DNA from: Patellaria atrata CBS 101060
Taxonomy: Eukaryota; Ascomycota; Dothideomycetes; Patellariales; Patellariaceae
Direction: 5' to 3'
Assembly (NCBI GenBank): GCA_010093705.1
Contig: MU006097.1
Location: forward strand, 143,587 to 207,586
Length of the DNA: 64,000 nucleotides
Translations under genes and position numbers: made by a program
Notes under the pieces: generated by a model
Databases searched by the model: none
Seen by the model: the letters and a program-made list of their open reading frames with translations, nothing else
Told to the model about the DNA's origin: nothing
In this document: positions 48,856 through 60,102 of the stretch, piece after piece
How the letters are laid out: every line of letters begins with the position of its first letter
How positions within the stretch are numbered: position 1 is the stretch's first letter

Positions 48856-51800
48856 ATGCGCCAATCAGGAACAATGCCACGTCCAACTATCACGTCACGC
48901 ATAAGCCTGCCCGGCCGGCTTAAGAGCTATAACGGTGCTTCAAACCCTTCAAGTAGGAATCCTAGCAGGAATACAAGTCCCAAACGAAGCCCAAAGTCTG
49001 GCAATATGGCAGAGAACAAGAATGGGCAGTTAATTCTGAGAGCTAACGTGCTCAAGGTCAGATTGAACCTCAACTGTTGGATTGGGAACATGGGGATTGA
49101 TACTGAACTTCACTAGGGTCGCAACTTAGCAGCCAAAGATAAAGGAGGTACAAGTGATCCGGTACGTGAAGGAGCTTTGGCAACCTACTCATCAGTGATA
49201 TTGAAATGAACTTACTGACACAGCTTTAATAGTACCTTGTCCTCACTCTGGGGGATGCAAAACAAGCCACCCCTACAATCAACAAAACGCTTAATCCGGA
49301 ATGGAACCAGACATTAGATCTTCCAATTGTCGGCCCCCAAAGCCTTCTCCTAGAGGCTGTGTGTTGGGACAAAGATCGATTCGGAAAAGACTACATGGGA
49401 GAATTTGATCTAGCGGTAGAAGACATTTTTTCGAATGGGCAAGTCACGAGCGAGGTATGTCTGACACATACGTTATAATGGAGTCAGACTGACAGCAGCA
49501 GCCAAAATGGTATCCTTTAGGCTCCCGAAAGAACGGAAAGAAGAGCAGCATCGTCACCGGAGAAATCAAAGTCTTCTTTTCTCTAATCGATCCTACCGAT
49601 TCTTCTGCCACCCCTGAACAAATCTACGAAAAGTTTGCAACTATTGTTATGGGGACTCCACGGGGTGAAGAGGACGATTCAGAGGCCCTGGATAGGATGG
49701 ATACCGGTGAATTGGACGAAGACGATGTAGCATCCATCGCGTCAGAAACCGACGAATCGAAAAAGGTCGAAAAGCGGAGGATGAAACTTAAGCTTGCAAG
49801 GCTAAAGAGAAAGGCTAAGAACCGAGCGTATGAATTCAGCGGATCGTCAGATGTAGCTGGTGTTTTGTTTTTGGAGATCGCAAAGGTTACTGATTTACCC
49901 CCAGAGAAAAACAGTATGTGATGGTTCTATTCGCGATTTCCGCGCACCGAGAAGCTAATGGGTAACAGTGACAAGAACATCCTTCGATGTGGATCCTTTC
50001 GTCATCACTTCCCTTGGAAAGAAGACCTATCGTACGAAGGTTGTCCGGCACAATCTCAATCCGGTATTCGACGAAAAGCTGGTCTTCCAAGTACTTAAAC
50101 ACGAGACCAATTACAGTGTAAGCTTTACAGTAGTCGACAGGGACAAACTTTCTGGCAATGACTTTATTGGTACCGCAAACTTGTCCCTTGAGACAGTACT
50201 TGCAGATTCTCCTGAGGCAGACCCTTCTACAGGTTTATATCGCCTACCTGAGCCACATGACAGTACTACAACACCTGAGAGCAGGAGATCACGTTTCCGA
50301 CTTCCAATGTCGAGATCGTCTTCCGCTACGAGCTTGAGTCGACTTGCGAGACCAGGTCTTCGAAAAGAAAATTCTCAAAGCTCATTGAAAAGCCTCGGTG
50401 CATCCGACATCCTTCCACCACCTACTGGTCTTACGCCTCCCGCGAATGGGGGGGTCTCAAACACCAATCTTGCTCCCACAATTGCACCGACTAGTGCTCC
50501 AACAAGCGCACCGACGAGTGCGCCCCAAGACAGTAGCGGGTATCTGACACCGACAACCTCAAATGACGCAACCGCAGCTATCAATGTCGCTGCTCCGGAG
50601 GATATGGATCTCAGATCATATATTGTTCCACTAGACTTAAAGAACAAGGATAAGTGGGAATCAAAACATAACCCAACTGTTTCCGTGCGAGCGAAATATC
50701 TCCCTTATAAAGCTCTCCGCCAGCAATTCTGGAGAGCGATGCTCAAACATTACGATGCAGACGATAGTGGTCATATTGATAAGGTCGAGTTGACGACTAT
50801 GCTGGATACATTGGGATCGACGCTTCATGACTCGACCGTTGAGGGTTTCTTTGATAGATTTACTACGGAAAACAATCGTGAGGGCGAGCGCTTTCTTACA
50901 TTTGACCAGGCTGTCATCTGTCTTGAGGATCAGCTCCAACGGACCGATTCACGTCAACAGACTTGGGGACAATCCTTGAAGTCCTACGTTCCAGGTCAGG
51001 AGACTCCAGACCAGGGCACAGACGCCGACACTGGAACATCGACACCCTATCTTACAGGTACATCTAGCTCTGGGACGCCCTTGAACAACAACTCACAAAC
51101 GTCTATGATCCCTGCGTTACAGACAGATCTAGTAGGTGACGCCGGTGAAGATGGAAGTGCTCTAGGGAAAGATGATCTCGTAGAGGATAGTGAAGAACAT
51201 GTCGTGGAGATTCGCGAATGCCCTATCTGTCACCAACCACGTTTAAATAAGAAGACTGATGCGGATATCATCACTCACGTTGCAACATGCGCCAGTGCGG
51301 ATTGGAGACAAGTTAACAATATTGTGATGGCCGGATTCGTCACGTCAAGCCAGGCGCAGAGGAAATGGTACTCAAAGGTCATCACGAAGATCTCCTATGG
51401 TGGGTACAAGCTTGGTGCAAATTCGGCAAATATTCTGGTCCAGGATCGAATAACTGGTCAAATAAATGAAGAACGCATGAGTGTTTACGTGCGATTGGGT
51501 ATTAGACTTTTGTATAAGGGTCTGAAGAGTAGAGAAATGGAGAAGAAGCGAAGTAGATGTCCCTTGTTCTTACAACTGATAAGTACATGCTAATATTGTG
51601 TAGTTCGTAAACTACTCAAATCTTTAAGTGTCAAGCAAGGGAAGAAGTACGATGACCCGGCTTCTCGTGCGGATATACCTGGCTTCATCAATTTCCATCA
51701 ATTGGATATGTCCGAGGTGCTGGTTCCAACAGAGGAGTTCAAGAGCTTCAATGAGTTCTTCTACCGCGCCCTAAAGCCGGATGCTCGACCTTGCTCTGCA

Positions 51801-52587
51801 CCAAACGACTCTCGCATAATCACCTCACCAGCTGACTGCCGAACTGTGGTCTTCAATAAATTAAGTGAGGCTCAAAGCATCTGGGTCAAAGGTCGAGAGT
51901 TTAGTATGCAAAGATTATTGGATGGCGCGTATCCAGAGGATGCGCAACGTTACGTTGGCGGCGCTTTAGGTATATTTCGATTAGCGCCTCAGGATTATCA
52001 CCGCTTCCACATCCCGGTTGATGGAAAGATGGGCGAGCCGAAACTGATCGAGGGTGAATACTACACGGTTAATCCGATGGCTATCCGTTCAGCACTGGAC
52101 GTGTACGGGGAGAATATACGCGTTTGCGTACCCATTGACTCAGTTGCACACGGTCGTGTGATGGTCATTTGCGTAGGTGCTATGATGGTTGGAAGCACGG
52201 TCATTACTCGGAAAACAGGAGAACAAGTGAAGAGGGCTGAAGAACTTGGATACTTCAAGTTCGGTGGTAGCACTATCTTACTTCTTTTTGAACCCGGCGT
52301 CATGCAGTTCGATGATGATCTGGTCGACAATTCGAAAGGAGCATTAGAGACTCTGGTACGTATCAGCATAGAAACGGTACATTTTGGATAATAGCTAATC
52401 CTCTTGATAGATCCGCGTAGGCATGTCGATCGGACATAGTCCCGGGCGTGGTCCCCATACCCCAGATATGAAGAAGGATAATCCTAATCCCACAATGGAA
52501 GAAAAACAGGATGCTAAACGGCGTATTGAAGGTAGTCTAGCGCCACCCACAGACGGTAACCCGGCTACAACGGCGACCATACATTGA
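48856..52587 (+). CDS. psd2: Phosphatidylserine decarboxylase, PSD2 type with C2 and EF-hand domains
   Basis: Exons 48856-49056, 49117-49161, 49233-49454, 49496-49913, 49969-51552, 51604-52355 and 52411-52587 give 1132 residues. Domains in order: first C2 (about 55-150, AKDKGGTSDPYLVLTLGD), acidic linker, second C2 (FDVDPFVITSLGKKTYRTKV, LNPVFDEKLVF), a Thr/Pro/Ala-rich stretch, an EF-hand (DADDSGHIDKVE) and the decarboxylase (from about 800, FNEFFYRALKPDARPC, DYHRFHIPVDG). The self-cleavage site that makes the pyruvoyl group is GGST in YFKFGGSTILLLFEPG. It converts phosphatidylserine to phosphatidylethanolamine in Golgi/endosomal membranes. In-frame ATGs at 48856 and 48874 are both possible. 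The acceptor before exon 4 is a triple cagcagcag; I show the first option. Confidence 0.93.
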
Positions 52588-53174
52588 ATGTAGAATAGAT
52601 AGATTACTGTAGGTTGGGATGCATTACTGGACGGTACACGCGTAGATGAGAAGGGACAACAACATGCAGATTTGTTGGGTGTGCGGTAATCCCGAGCCCT
52701 TAATGACCTCATGAATCAAAGACTGTATTCCGTCTTGCTTATTATATACCGTTTATACTGTGATGTGGAATACCTTGAATAGAGTAGAGGTCCTTGAGCC
52801 TGGTTGAAGTGTTAAGATGACGCTTCGGCTGCTTAGTCATGGGATCCCATTGTTTTGATTTTGGCGTCGTGCATCCCCGCCCGTGCATCCGCCTCAAGGA
52901 ATCCAATCTTCCATTAACCCCAACTCCGGACTACTAACCCACCGCCAGCAGCTCGCACGCTTGCGTCTACATATCAATTAATCACCCAGCAATCATTAAT
53001 CGCGAGAACGAAAAACTCGACAGCTCGCGGTTGCGCAGACAGCATTTTCACCGACGGACGTTGGCCAAGAGACTGATTTTCGTGGGCGGAGAACCAAACC
53101 ACGCGCTAATTTATTGGATTGCAACACGCTCAATGACTGCCACATTCGCGCGCTCGCCCCTCCAGGTTCTGAAT
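52588..53174. other. Intergenic, PSD2 to Mis13
   Basis: About 590 bp with PSD2 3' end and Mis13 leader. An ATG in frame with Mis13 lies at 53133. Nothing else seen. Confidence 0.5.
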
Positions 53175-55126
53175 ATGGCTTCGACGCAAAGACCGACGCG
53201 ACGGAGGAGCGCGAGACATGCTTTCGATGAGGAGGAAGTGACGATTGTCCCTGTGAAGAGGTCGAGGATGGAGAAGGAGAATAATGTGGGTGCGAAGGTA
53301 AATGGGAAGGCGAATGGCGCGACGGGACGAAAAGCGAAAGCAGGTGAGTGGGCAAAAATATAATGGGATCGGATGTCGCGTGTCTGAAGGTTTCGATCGC
53401 GTAATGAGAGATGTGCAGAATGGGCAATTGGAGGGCGGAAAAGCTGACGGTTGCAATAGCGTATGATGAGGATGACGACGGCTTTCAATTTTCACGGACA
53501 CGGAAGAAAAAGGCTACGAAGGCTGTTCCAGCACAAGAAACTATACCGGAAGAATTTGTACCCGCACCTGCTCCTGCGCCAACTACCAGGCGGAAAAAGA
53601 ACTCGCTCACTGTACCGGTACCAGTAGAAAGCGAAGCTCTCCCAAAGAAACGGCGATCAGCACGGCTTTCGCAGGAAAACCAACAGGTACAAGTAACATC
53701 TCAACCAGAGCCGGAAAAGCCAGCTCGAACAGCAAGGAAGACAGCAAAGTCTAAACTACCGCCAGATCAAGAAGATGGTGTGGCCTTTGTTGAAAGCAAC
53801 GAGCTCAAGGTCCAGAAAAAAAGAGGAGAGGGCGCAAAGATTCCACTACCCTTCGCAGATACGCCCGTACAAAAACGAAACAAAGCAATGCGACAAGGCG
53901 CCGCAGTAGACTCCGGTCATAGAAGAAGCAGCACAGGGATGCGCGGACGACGCGCCAGCTCGTTGATAGAGAGCGGGTCATCGAACGGTGGGCCCACTAC
54001 TTTCCTTTGTGACAATGAAAAAAAGAGCCCGATCCAGCAGATCATTTCCTCCTCCAGTGGTGGGAATAGCAGTTCGGATTTTCTCCTCAGCTCAGATGCA
54101 CTACTTGTCGAGGACTCAGTTTTGGCTAATTTCTTTTGGCTTGATTTAGCGGTCCCGCATGCGGAAGTCGAGACACAAGATTTCTATAAACACATCGAAC
54201 AGAGTTTACCGGAGCCGAGGCGGATGCGGCAGTTACTTACCTGGTGTGGGAGTAGGGCGTTGCCCCCGAAACCATCCGGTGGGAGTGAGGATACGAGTGC
54301 TATAATGGCGGGTATGTCTATATTTTCGGAATGAACTGAGGCATATGCTGACAATGGGAACGCAGCTCGGGCGATTCAAAAAGAACTATTAGAAGACTTC
54401 GCAAACAAATCCGATCTGTCCAACTGGTTCAATAGGGTACGTATCAGTCACTACGTCACATTCCGGCTATACCATACTAACACACAACGCAGGAAGACTC
54501 GGCATCCTCGTCTATACCGAAGAAACCGAACCCAGTAAACGTAAAACACGCACAAATGCTCCAAAACCTGGAGCAAGAAGTCAAACGGTCCGCAGCCCTT
54601 CTATGCCCTTGTACAACAACACACAATTCTAACACCAAACAGCCTCCAAGACGAAAAAGAAGCCTGGCAACGCATCCTAGGAGACTCCCAATCCATCCCT
54701 CCCCTCCCATCTGAACCCCCCTCCACCTCAAACACAACCCCTCATATCGATCCCTCCTTACTCGACCCCTCCCAAGCCGCCATCCTAACCTCCCTATCCA
54801 ACCTCCACGTCTACCCTCCACTATCACCCGACCCCTCAACCGACCGACCATCACAACCCGCACCCTCGATATCCAAAACAGCCCTCGAGACCCGCCTCAC
54901 GACCCTAACAACGACTCTCGAACCCACCCTCGACATCTTCGCAGACGGCGTCCATCATCTAACTCAATACCGCGTCGCGGCCGAGCGCGTCGCAACCCGC
55001 GTCCTGGCCTCCGCGGCCGAGAAACTAGAACGGCGGGACAGAGCCGGGAGAAAGGTGGCTGGCAGCGAAGACGTCGGCGTCGGGGACGTGCTTGTGGGGT
55101 TGGGGAGGGTGTTGGGGGAGAGGTAA
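53175..55126 (+). CDS. mis13: Kinetochore protein Mis13/DSN1 (MIS12/MIND complex)
   Basis: Exons 53175-53343, 53460-54311, 54366-54436, 54493-54587 and 54643-55126 give 556 residues. The N-terminal half is basic and disordered (RPTRRRSARHAFDEEEV, several KKRR-like clusters). The conserved Mis13 region starts near residue 230 (RRASSLIESGSSNG), followed by PEPRRMRQLLTWCGSRALPP and LLEDFANKSDLSNWFNR. The C-terminus has the helical LETRLTTLTTTLEPTLDIF and AAERVATRVLASAAEKLE typical of the family. The protein is part of the MIS12/MIND complex that links CENP-C chromatin to Ndc80 at the outer kinetochore. RRAS-S and similar basic Ser sites are candidates for Aurora B control. An earlier in-frame ATG at 53133 would add 14 residues. 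Confidence 0.88.
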
Positions 55127-55675
55127 CTCGGCTGTTGTGTGTGTGTGGGCTGAGATGGGCTGTTATGAATTGATTTTTTTTTAGAACTCTGCGTGTTGCG
55201 GGGTGGGGATACTGGGTTTGGATTGGATCTGAGGCTCTCATGTGGCGTTTTTTTTTTTTTTTTGGTTGCTTAGTCTCGTCATGGACATCGAGGATGTTGA
55301 AGTTGTCATTTCCTTCCTCTTACTTCTTGCGTTGGTGCGGGAGTCGGCGTAGCATGGATGGCAGAGCATGGGGAGACGTGTGCATATGGGCGTTCCTCCT
55401 CTCCGTGGCTGGGGATATCATCGTGTCGGGTGCTTCTTTCTTTTCTTCGGTTCCCTTTTTTTGAACTATATACGCCGATTATGTCGTCTATGCCATAACA
55501 GTCGAAGGGAGTGTCTGCAAATTAAATCACAACTTCACTGTCTCTCTAAATCTCCCACGTCCTGACAAACATCGAACATCAAACGCCTACGAACCTTCAT
55601 AGAGACCACCACAACCCGTCATTTTCTTCGCTCTCTTACCCTTTCCTCACGAATTCCGTAGACTTCCTGATAGCC
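55127..55675. other. Intergenic between convergent Mis13 and OB-fold genes
   Basis: About 550 bp of shared 3' region with a T-run at about 55247-55264. No feature recognised. Confidence 0.5.
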
Positions 55676-57624
55676 TCACACCCTAACCCCCCAAACACAC
55701 AACCGCCCCATGCCCTCCGCGCCCCCAACCCACGCAAAGCAAACCGTAACTCTCAGAAACAGCAGCCGCGCTTCTAGGTACCGCAGCACCTCGGCGCTCG
55801 AGTTGACCAGCTGCTCCGGTGAGCGTCCGAGGAGCTGCGCCCACGCGGTCGGGGAGAGGATCAGTTTCCCCGCTGCCGTCGTGGCGGTTTCGTCAACGAG
55901 GGGGCCGAGCTGTGGGGTGTGAGGGGTGGTTGAGGGTATGGAGAGGGGAAGTATGGAAAAAGGGGGCGCTTACGAGACGGGGGTTCGTGCTTAGGGGTAC
56001 GGGGCGCTCGCATTGTTTGCACGTTGCTGTGGTTGCGTTTGCGTAGAGGGGCACGCCGCAGCTACGGGGTCGGTTAGGGGGGTTGAACATAAGTGAGGGA
56101 AGGAGGGTGGAGGCGATCGGTACCATTCGGTGCACATGAGCATGTTGCGGCGGTGGAGAGACATGATGTTGAGTTCCATTATGATGGTGCTGAGGTAGCC
56201 TGTGAAGGTTTCTAACCGAATGAGCGTGTGTGGTGAGGGGTTGGGGAGTTAGGGTATCTTACCACCGGGGGCGGCTCTAATACTATGAGGAATTAGGAAG
56301 AGACTCCCCTTGTTGAGATATGACGGGGATGACTTACAACTCATCCACCTCTGCAAGTGTATACAAAACACGAATAGGGGAAGTTTTTGCCGCTTCGATA
56401 TCGAAAGCTTATTGTTATATCAGAAAATATGCTCCCCGGTGTGATCCATATTTCACTAACCGCCTTCAGGGAAAGGAGGGTTGATATGATCCCGTTTCGT
56501 CAACCGTTGTGCAAATGCTCGAAGCCATTCCGCGTCCGTCATACTAGGATCGAGATCGACATAGGTATTCGCAGTCAAAGAGATCCACGCTCGTCGTTCG
56601 ATCCTCCAACCGGGATTCGATATGAGAAGGACGGTAGAAGAAACTTGCCATGGTGACACTGAGTTGACGGCAGATCCCCAGAGTGTGAGTGTTGCTTCGG
56701 CGGTGTCATCGAAGACGATTACATTGACGAGCTCTAAAGTTGTTCCTTTTTTGTTGTTTACTTGTATCGGTTAGTTCTCGTAATACTCTAGAATTAAAAT
56801 ATCCGATGGAACTAGGCTTCACAGAAATAGGGTGATGACGGAAGCTGGGTCTGAATCTGGGCAACACCTACGTTTCTTCCTGGCCCCTATACTCTTTACA
56901 CAAACAAGTATTCTGCTATCAGAAACATCATATCCTCCCTGAATGAAGTTATTGAGCGTCATGAGCCCAGTTAGCTCATGTCCATCACGATATCCGAGTG
57001 GAGTCTTGCACAAGATTCCGTCGTCACTGTTCTCATGAATCATGATGTGACAACACCGATCTCTCTCTGGAAAGATGCTGGTATACAATGGAGCAGTTGG
57101 GAGCGCTAGAGAACCTGCTTCACTATTTGAGATGTGAGGCGTCCATATCGTGACTAGGTGTCCGAGACGAAGCTGGTACTGCATGTTTGCGTACCACAAC
57201 TTGACCTAGTTCAAAGTCATCACAAAATCGTTCATCAATGTTGATAAGAAATAATGGTCTCCGTTGGGTGATAGAAAGATCTATTTACCATCGTGGCACC
57301 CGTATCATCTCTCACCATAAGCTTGATACATCCCTTAGCAGCCTGTGCCATCTTACTGGAGCTCGTCTGGTCAAAGAGATTCACAACACGACCCATGAAG
57401 GTTACACATCTCGGACCGGTTTGGAGAGCAGATATTTCTAGTTCCTCGTATTCCTTGGGAGGAGTCCAAAACTGATTGACTGAAGGGCTCAAGATAGCAT
57501 TAACTTCTTCTGTGGTGAACCCATCGCCCACCTGAGCACTCGTAGACTTAATGGTCTTCTGAGGGGGGGACGAGGATTTGGTACTTTGAAAGAATGACTG
57601 AATAGAGGGGAACTGCGGAGGCAT
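55676..57624 (-). CDS. RPA70-like single-stranded DNA-binding protein (three OB-type regions, zinc ribbon)
   Basis: Minus-strand exons 57624-57289, 57205-56872, 56733-56461, 56350-56338, 56276-56263, 56211-56124, 56061-55974 and 55909-55676 give 459 residues. The order resembles RPA1 DNA-binding domains A, B and C: OB-like blocks with MGRVVNLFDQ, RDDTGATMVVKLWYANM, then NVIVFDDTAEATLTLWGS, and a C-terminal zinc-ribbon OB. The zinc site is CTEC..CKQC with the following LLGPLVDETATTAAGKLI, matching the RPA-C pattern. The RPA70 N-terminal protein-interaction domain is missing. The first 14 residues (MPPQFPSIQSFFQS) carry a PIP-like SIQSFF. Two exons are only 13 and 14 nt. It is more likely an RFA1 paralogue (MEIOB-like or repair-related) than RFA1 itself. 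Confidence 0.68.
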
Positions 57625-58047
57625 TTTGCGATAAGAATTCAATGATGGATCATACAAGCATATATTTGGGATGGAGGAATATGTCACTACAGTTGTAGGA
57701 GCGTGGAACATCGTAAAGATACGGGAGCCGTTAAGCTTGAGATGGTATAACTTTCCCCTTTCGATGTGTTCTAACCGGGCAGGTGCCCTGGGCTTGAAAT
57801 CTCAAAAGGGAAGTGACCCATCGATAAAACGGTAAGATATGCCAGGTCACACAAGCCAATGAAATTAGTTGCACTCTGAATGATTATTTTGAATATTGTA
57901 TTATATTAGATTGACTGATCAAGGAAGGAATGTAGTTGGTATACTCCGATTAGAGAAACCCAGGTGAAGAAGCCAGATCAGTTCCCTACAATCGAGAGAG
58001 ACCGGCGACACTGGGATTTGTGCATACTCCGATAATAGGGAAATTTC
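57625..58047. other. Intergenic, INO1 to OB-fold gene (tandem, same strand)
   Basis: About 420 bp serving as INO1 terminator region and OB-gene promoter. atactccgat words occur at about 57941 and 58024. No other feature. Confidence 0.45.
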
Positions 58048-59713
58048 CTAGAAGAGCTTGTGCTCAAGGGTCATGTCCGATTCTGGCTCAAGACCAACGC
58101 AAGCACGGAAGATGTTAGTGAGAGCGTTACGCTGCTTGGCAAGAGCATTGACGACTGGGGTACCGGAGGGGGTAAGGGGTGCTTTGAGCATATAGCTCAG
58201 GACACTGAGGACACTGTGGAAATTACCGTAATCGGTATTCTCCTCTTCGGACTCAGACTTCCATTGGATACGAGTCATCATCTCAGCGACGACAACAAGA
58301 TCAATGATCAGAGGCGATGCCAAAAGAGAATCCTCGCAGATGTTGAACAAGCTGATAGTCTGATGACCACCCATAAAGATCTCAGCATAGTACTCATCTA
58401 GAGCACGCTTGTTGTCACCAACTGCGGGCATGTACTTGATGACAACCGTGTGATCTGGATGCTCGCCTTCCTTGTAAAGGACGGTGTTGGCTGCGACCAT
58501 GTCGTCGACGACGTTGGACTTGGAAATCTCCTTGGAGCGGAACTGCTTCTGCGAGCTCAAGTTCATGCCATCGTTGTTACCAAGATGGTTGTAGCTCGCA
58601 ATCGAGGTGAGTTTGATACCAGCGTTGATGAGGAAGTCCACGAGAGCGGACTTCATCTTGGTCTGACCAGACTTGAAATCGTCTCCGCCAACGAATGCTC
58701 CATGCTTCTCAGCGAGCTGGATAGCGCCGGGGACGAATGTATTCTGAGGAGAACCGTTGATGAAAGGAACCTTGTCCAGAATACATGCTACGGCGAAAAC
58801 AGTTGAGGGAGAAACCTCTTCATGGCCCTCCTCAATGGACTTGAGAAGATTATCAGCAGTGTCGTTGACGCCCTCGATGATGTCAGCGTAACGCTCAGTG
58901 TTAGCGGTCCACTGGACAATGACTTTGTCGAGCCCATTGTTCTCCTTGAACTCCCTAATAATGGTGTCAGTAACTGATAATGAACTTTTTGGAGAGGAAG
59001 GATTACCGAATATCCTTGCGGATCTGTTCAACGTGAGCCATGGAAGCCTTAGATCCAGGGATCAAATTGTCCGCACGACCCTCCTGATTGGCGGCAATGA
59101 AGTCTGGATAGTAGATACTGGGAAGTGGGACCATGGAGGCCATCTCCTTCCTAACCTGATACTTCAGAGTGGGATCCAAGACAGCAGCCCTGTCCATAGC
59201 TTCAGCAAGGTTCATCTTGGAGATATCCCAACCGCCAACGACGAGATCATTTGGATGGACCATAGGAAGGAGGTCGTGGAAAGGTATGTTGATCTCTTTT
59301 CCGGTCTTTGAATCAGTACCGAGCTTGACTGTTGAGCTCATGACTACGGAGCCATAATAGTTGGAAGCACATTCGCCCTCACGAGTTTCCCACTTGAGCC
59401 CGCGGCGGTTAGCCATGATACCAGCTGTGACAGTGGTACCATTGTTTCCACCCCAGCCAATAAGCATGACGCCGACCTTGGGCACTTTACGGTTCACCTT
59501 GAAGTTGTAGATTGTTTCCTTTGGCGTGGCGGTATACTTGCCATTACCATCCTTAGTTACGGATGTAGTACGATAAGTGTACTTGCTCCTGATCTCCTCG
59601 TCGGTGTAGGTCACATTTGGAGAGTTGACAATGAAGAGATCATTGTTGGATGAGGTGCTTGCAACACCGTTCCCGTTCGCATAGCCGACGCTATCGTTTG
59701 CGTGAGGTGCCAT
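58048..59713 (-). CDS. ino1: Inositol-3-phosphate (myo-inositol-1-phosphate) synthase
   Basis: Minus-strand exons 59713-59007 and 58954-58048 give 537 residues, the normal length. The NAD-binding glycine-rich loop is [16 protein letters not shown]. Active-site blocks are present: [49 protein letters not shown] and SNVVDDMV. The enzyme isomerises glucose-6-phosphate to inositol-3-phosphate in the cytosol, the first committed step for inositol and phosphatidylinositol. The single intron joins in phase 2. The ATG at 59713 gives [10 protein letters not shown], a typical start. A CATGTG core lies 380 bp upstream. The leader between about 59760 and 60110 may contain an untranslated intron. The gene looks intact. 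Confidence 0.97.
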
Positions 59714-60092
59714 ATTGAGATGTGGTTGAAGTTTTGCGTTTACGTTAGGCGGCAACGATTTATTTTACGTATTTCGGCCCCGATGCTCCTCCTGAAGGGG
59801 AAGTGCGTCGGCCTGCGAACGGGTGGTGCACACTGAAAAAACACATGTTAGACTTGATCACGGAATTGGCCAATTGATATAGGAATTGCATGGAGGTCGC
59901 TTATATGAGAAGTGTACACGTACGAGTTCAAGAGATTGGAAAACGTCTTGACAACGGGGCAATGGCCCTGGTAGAACTGTTCAGAGGTGGATTTGAAATT
60001 GCCTTGTGTGTTGAGCTGAGTCCTGTCAGAAGAATCGTCTGTCAAAGTTTGTTGTTGAAGTTTTTCGGGGGTGCGAGGGGGGCAGAGGGGGG

Positions 60093-60102
60093 CATGTGAT
60101 AT
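60093..60102 (+). promoter_or_regulatory. UASINO/ICRE-like CATGTG element upstream of INO1
   Basis: catgtgatat matches 8 of 10 positions of the yeast inositol-sensitive element CATGTGAAAT, including the bHLH core CATGTG. It lies 380 bp upstream of the INO1 start. Whether filamentous fungi use this element is not established, and the core alone is common by chance. Confidence 0.25.
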
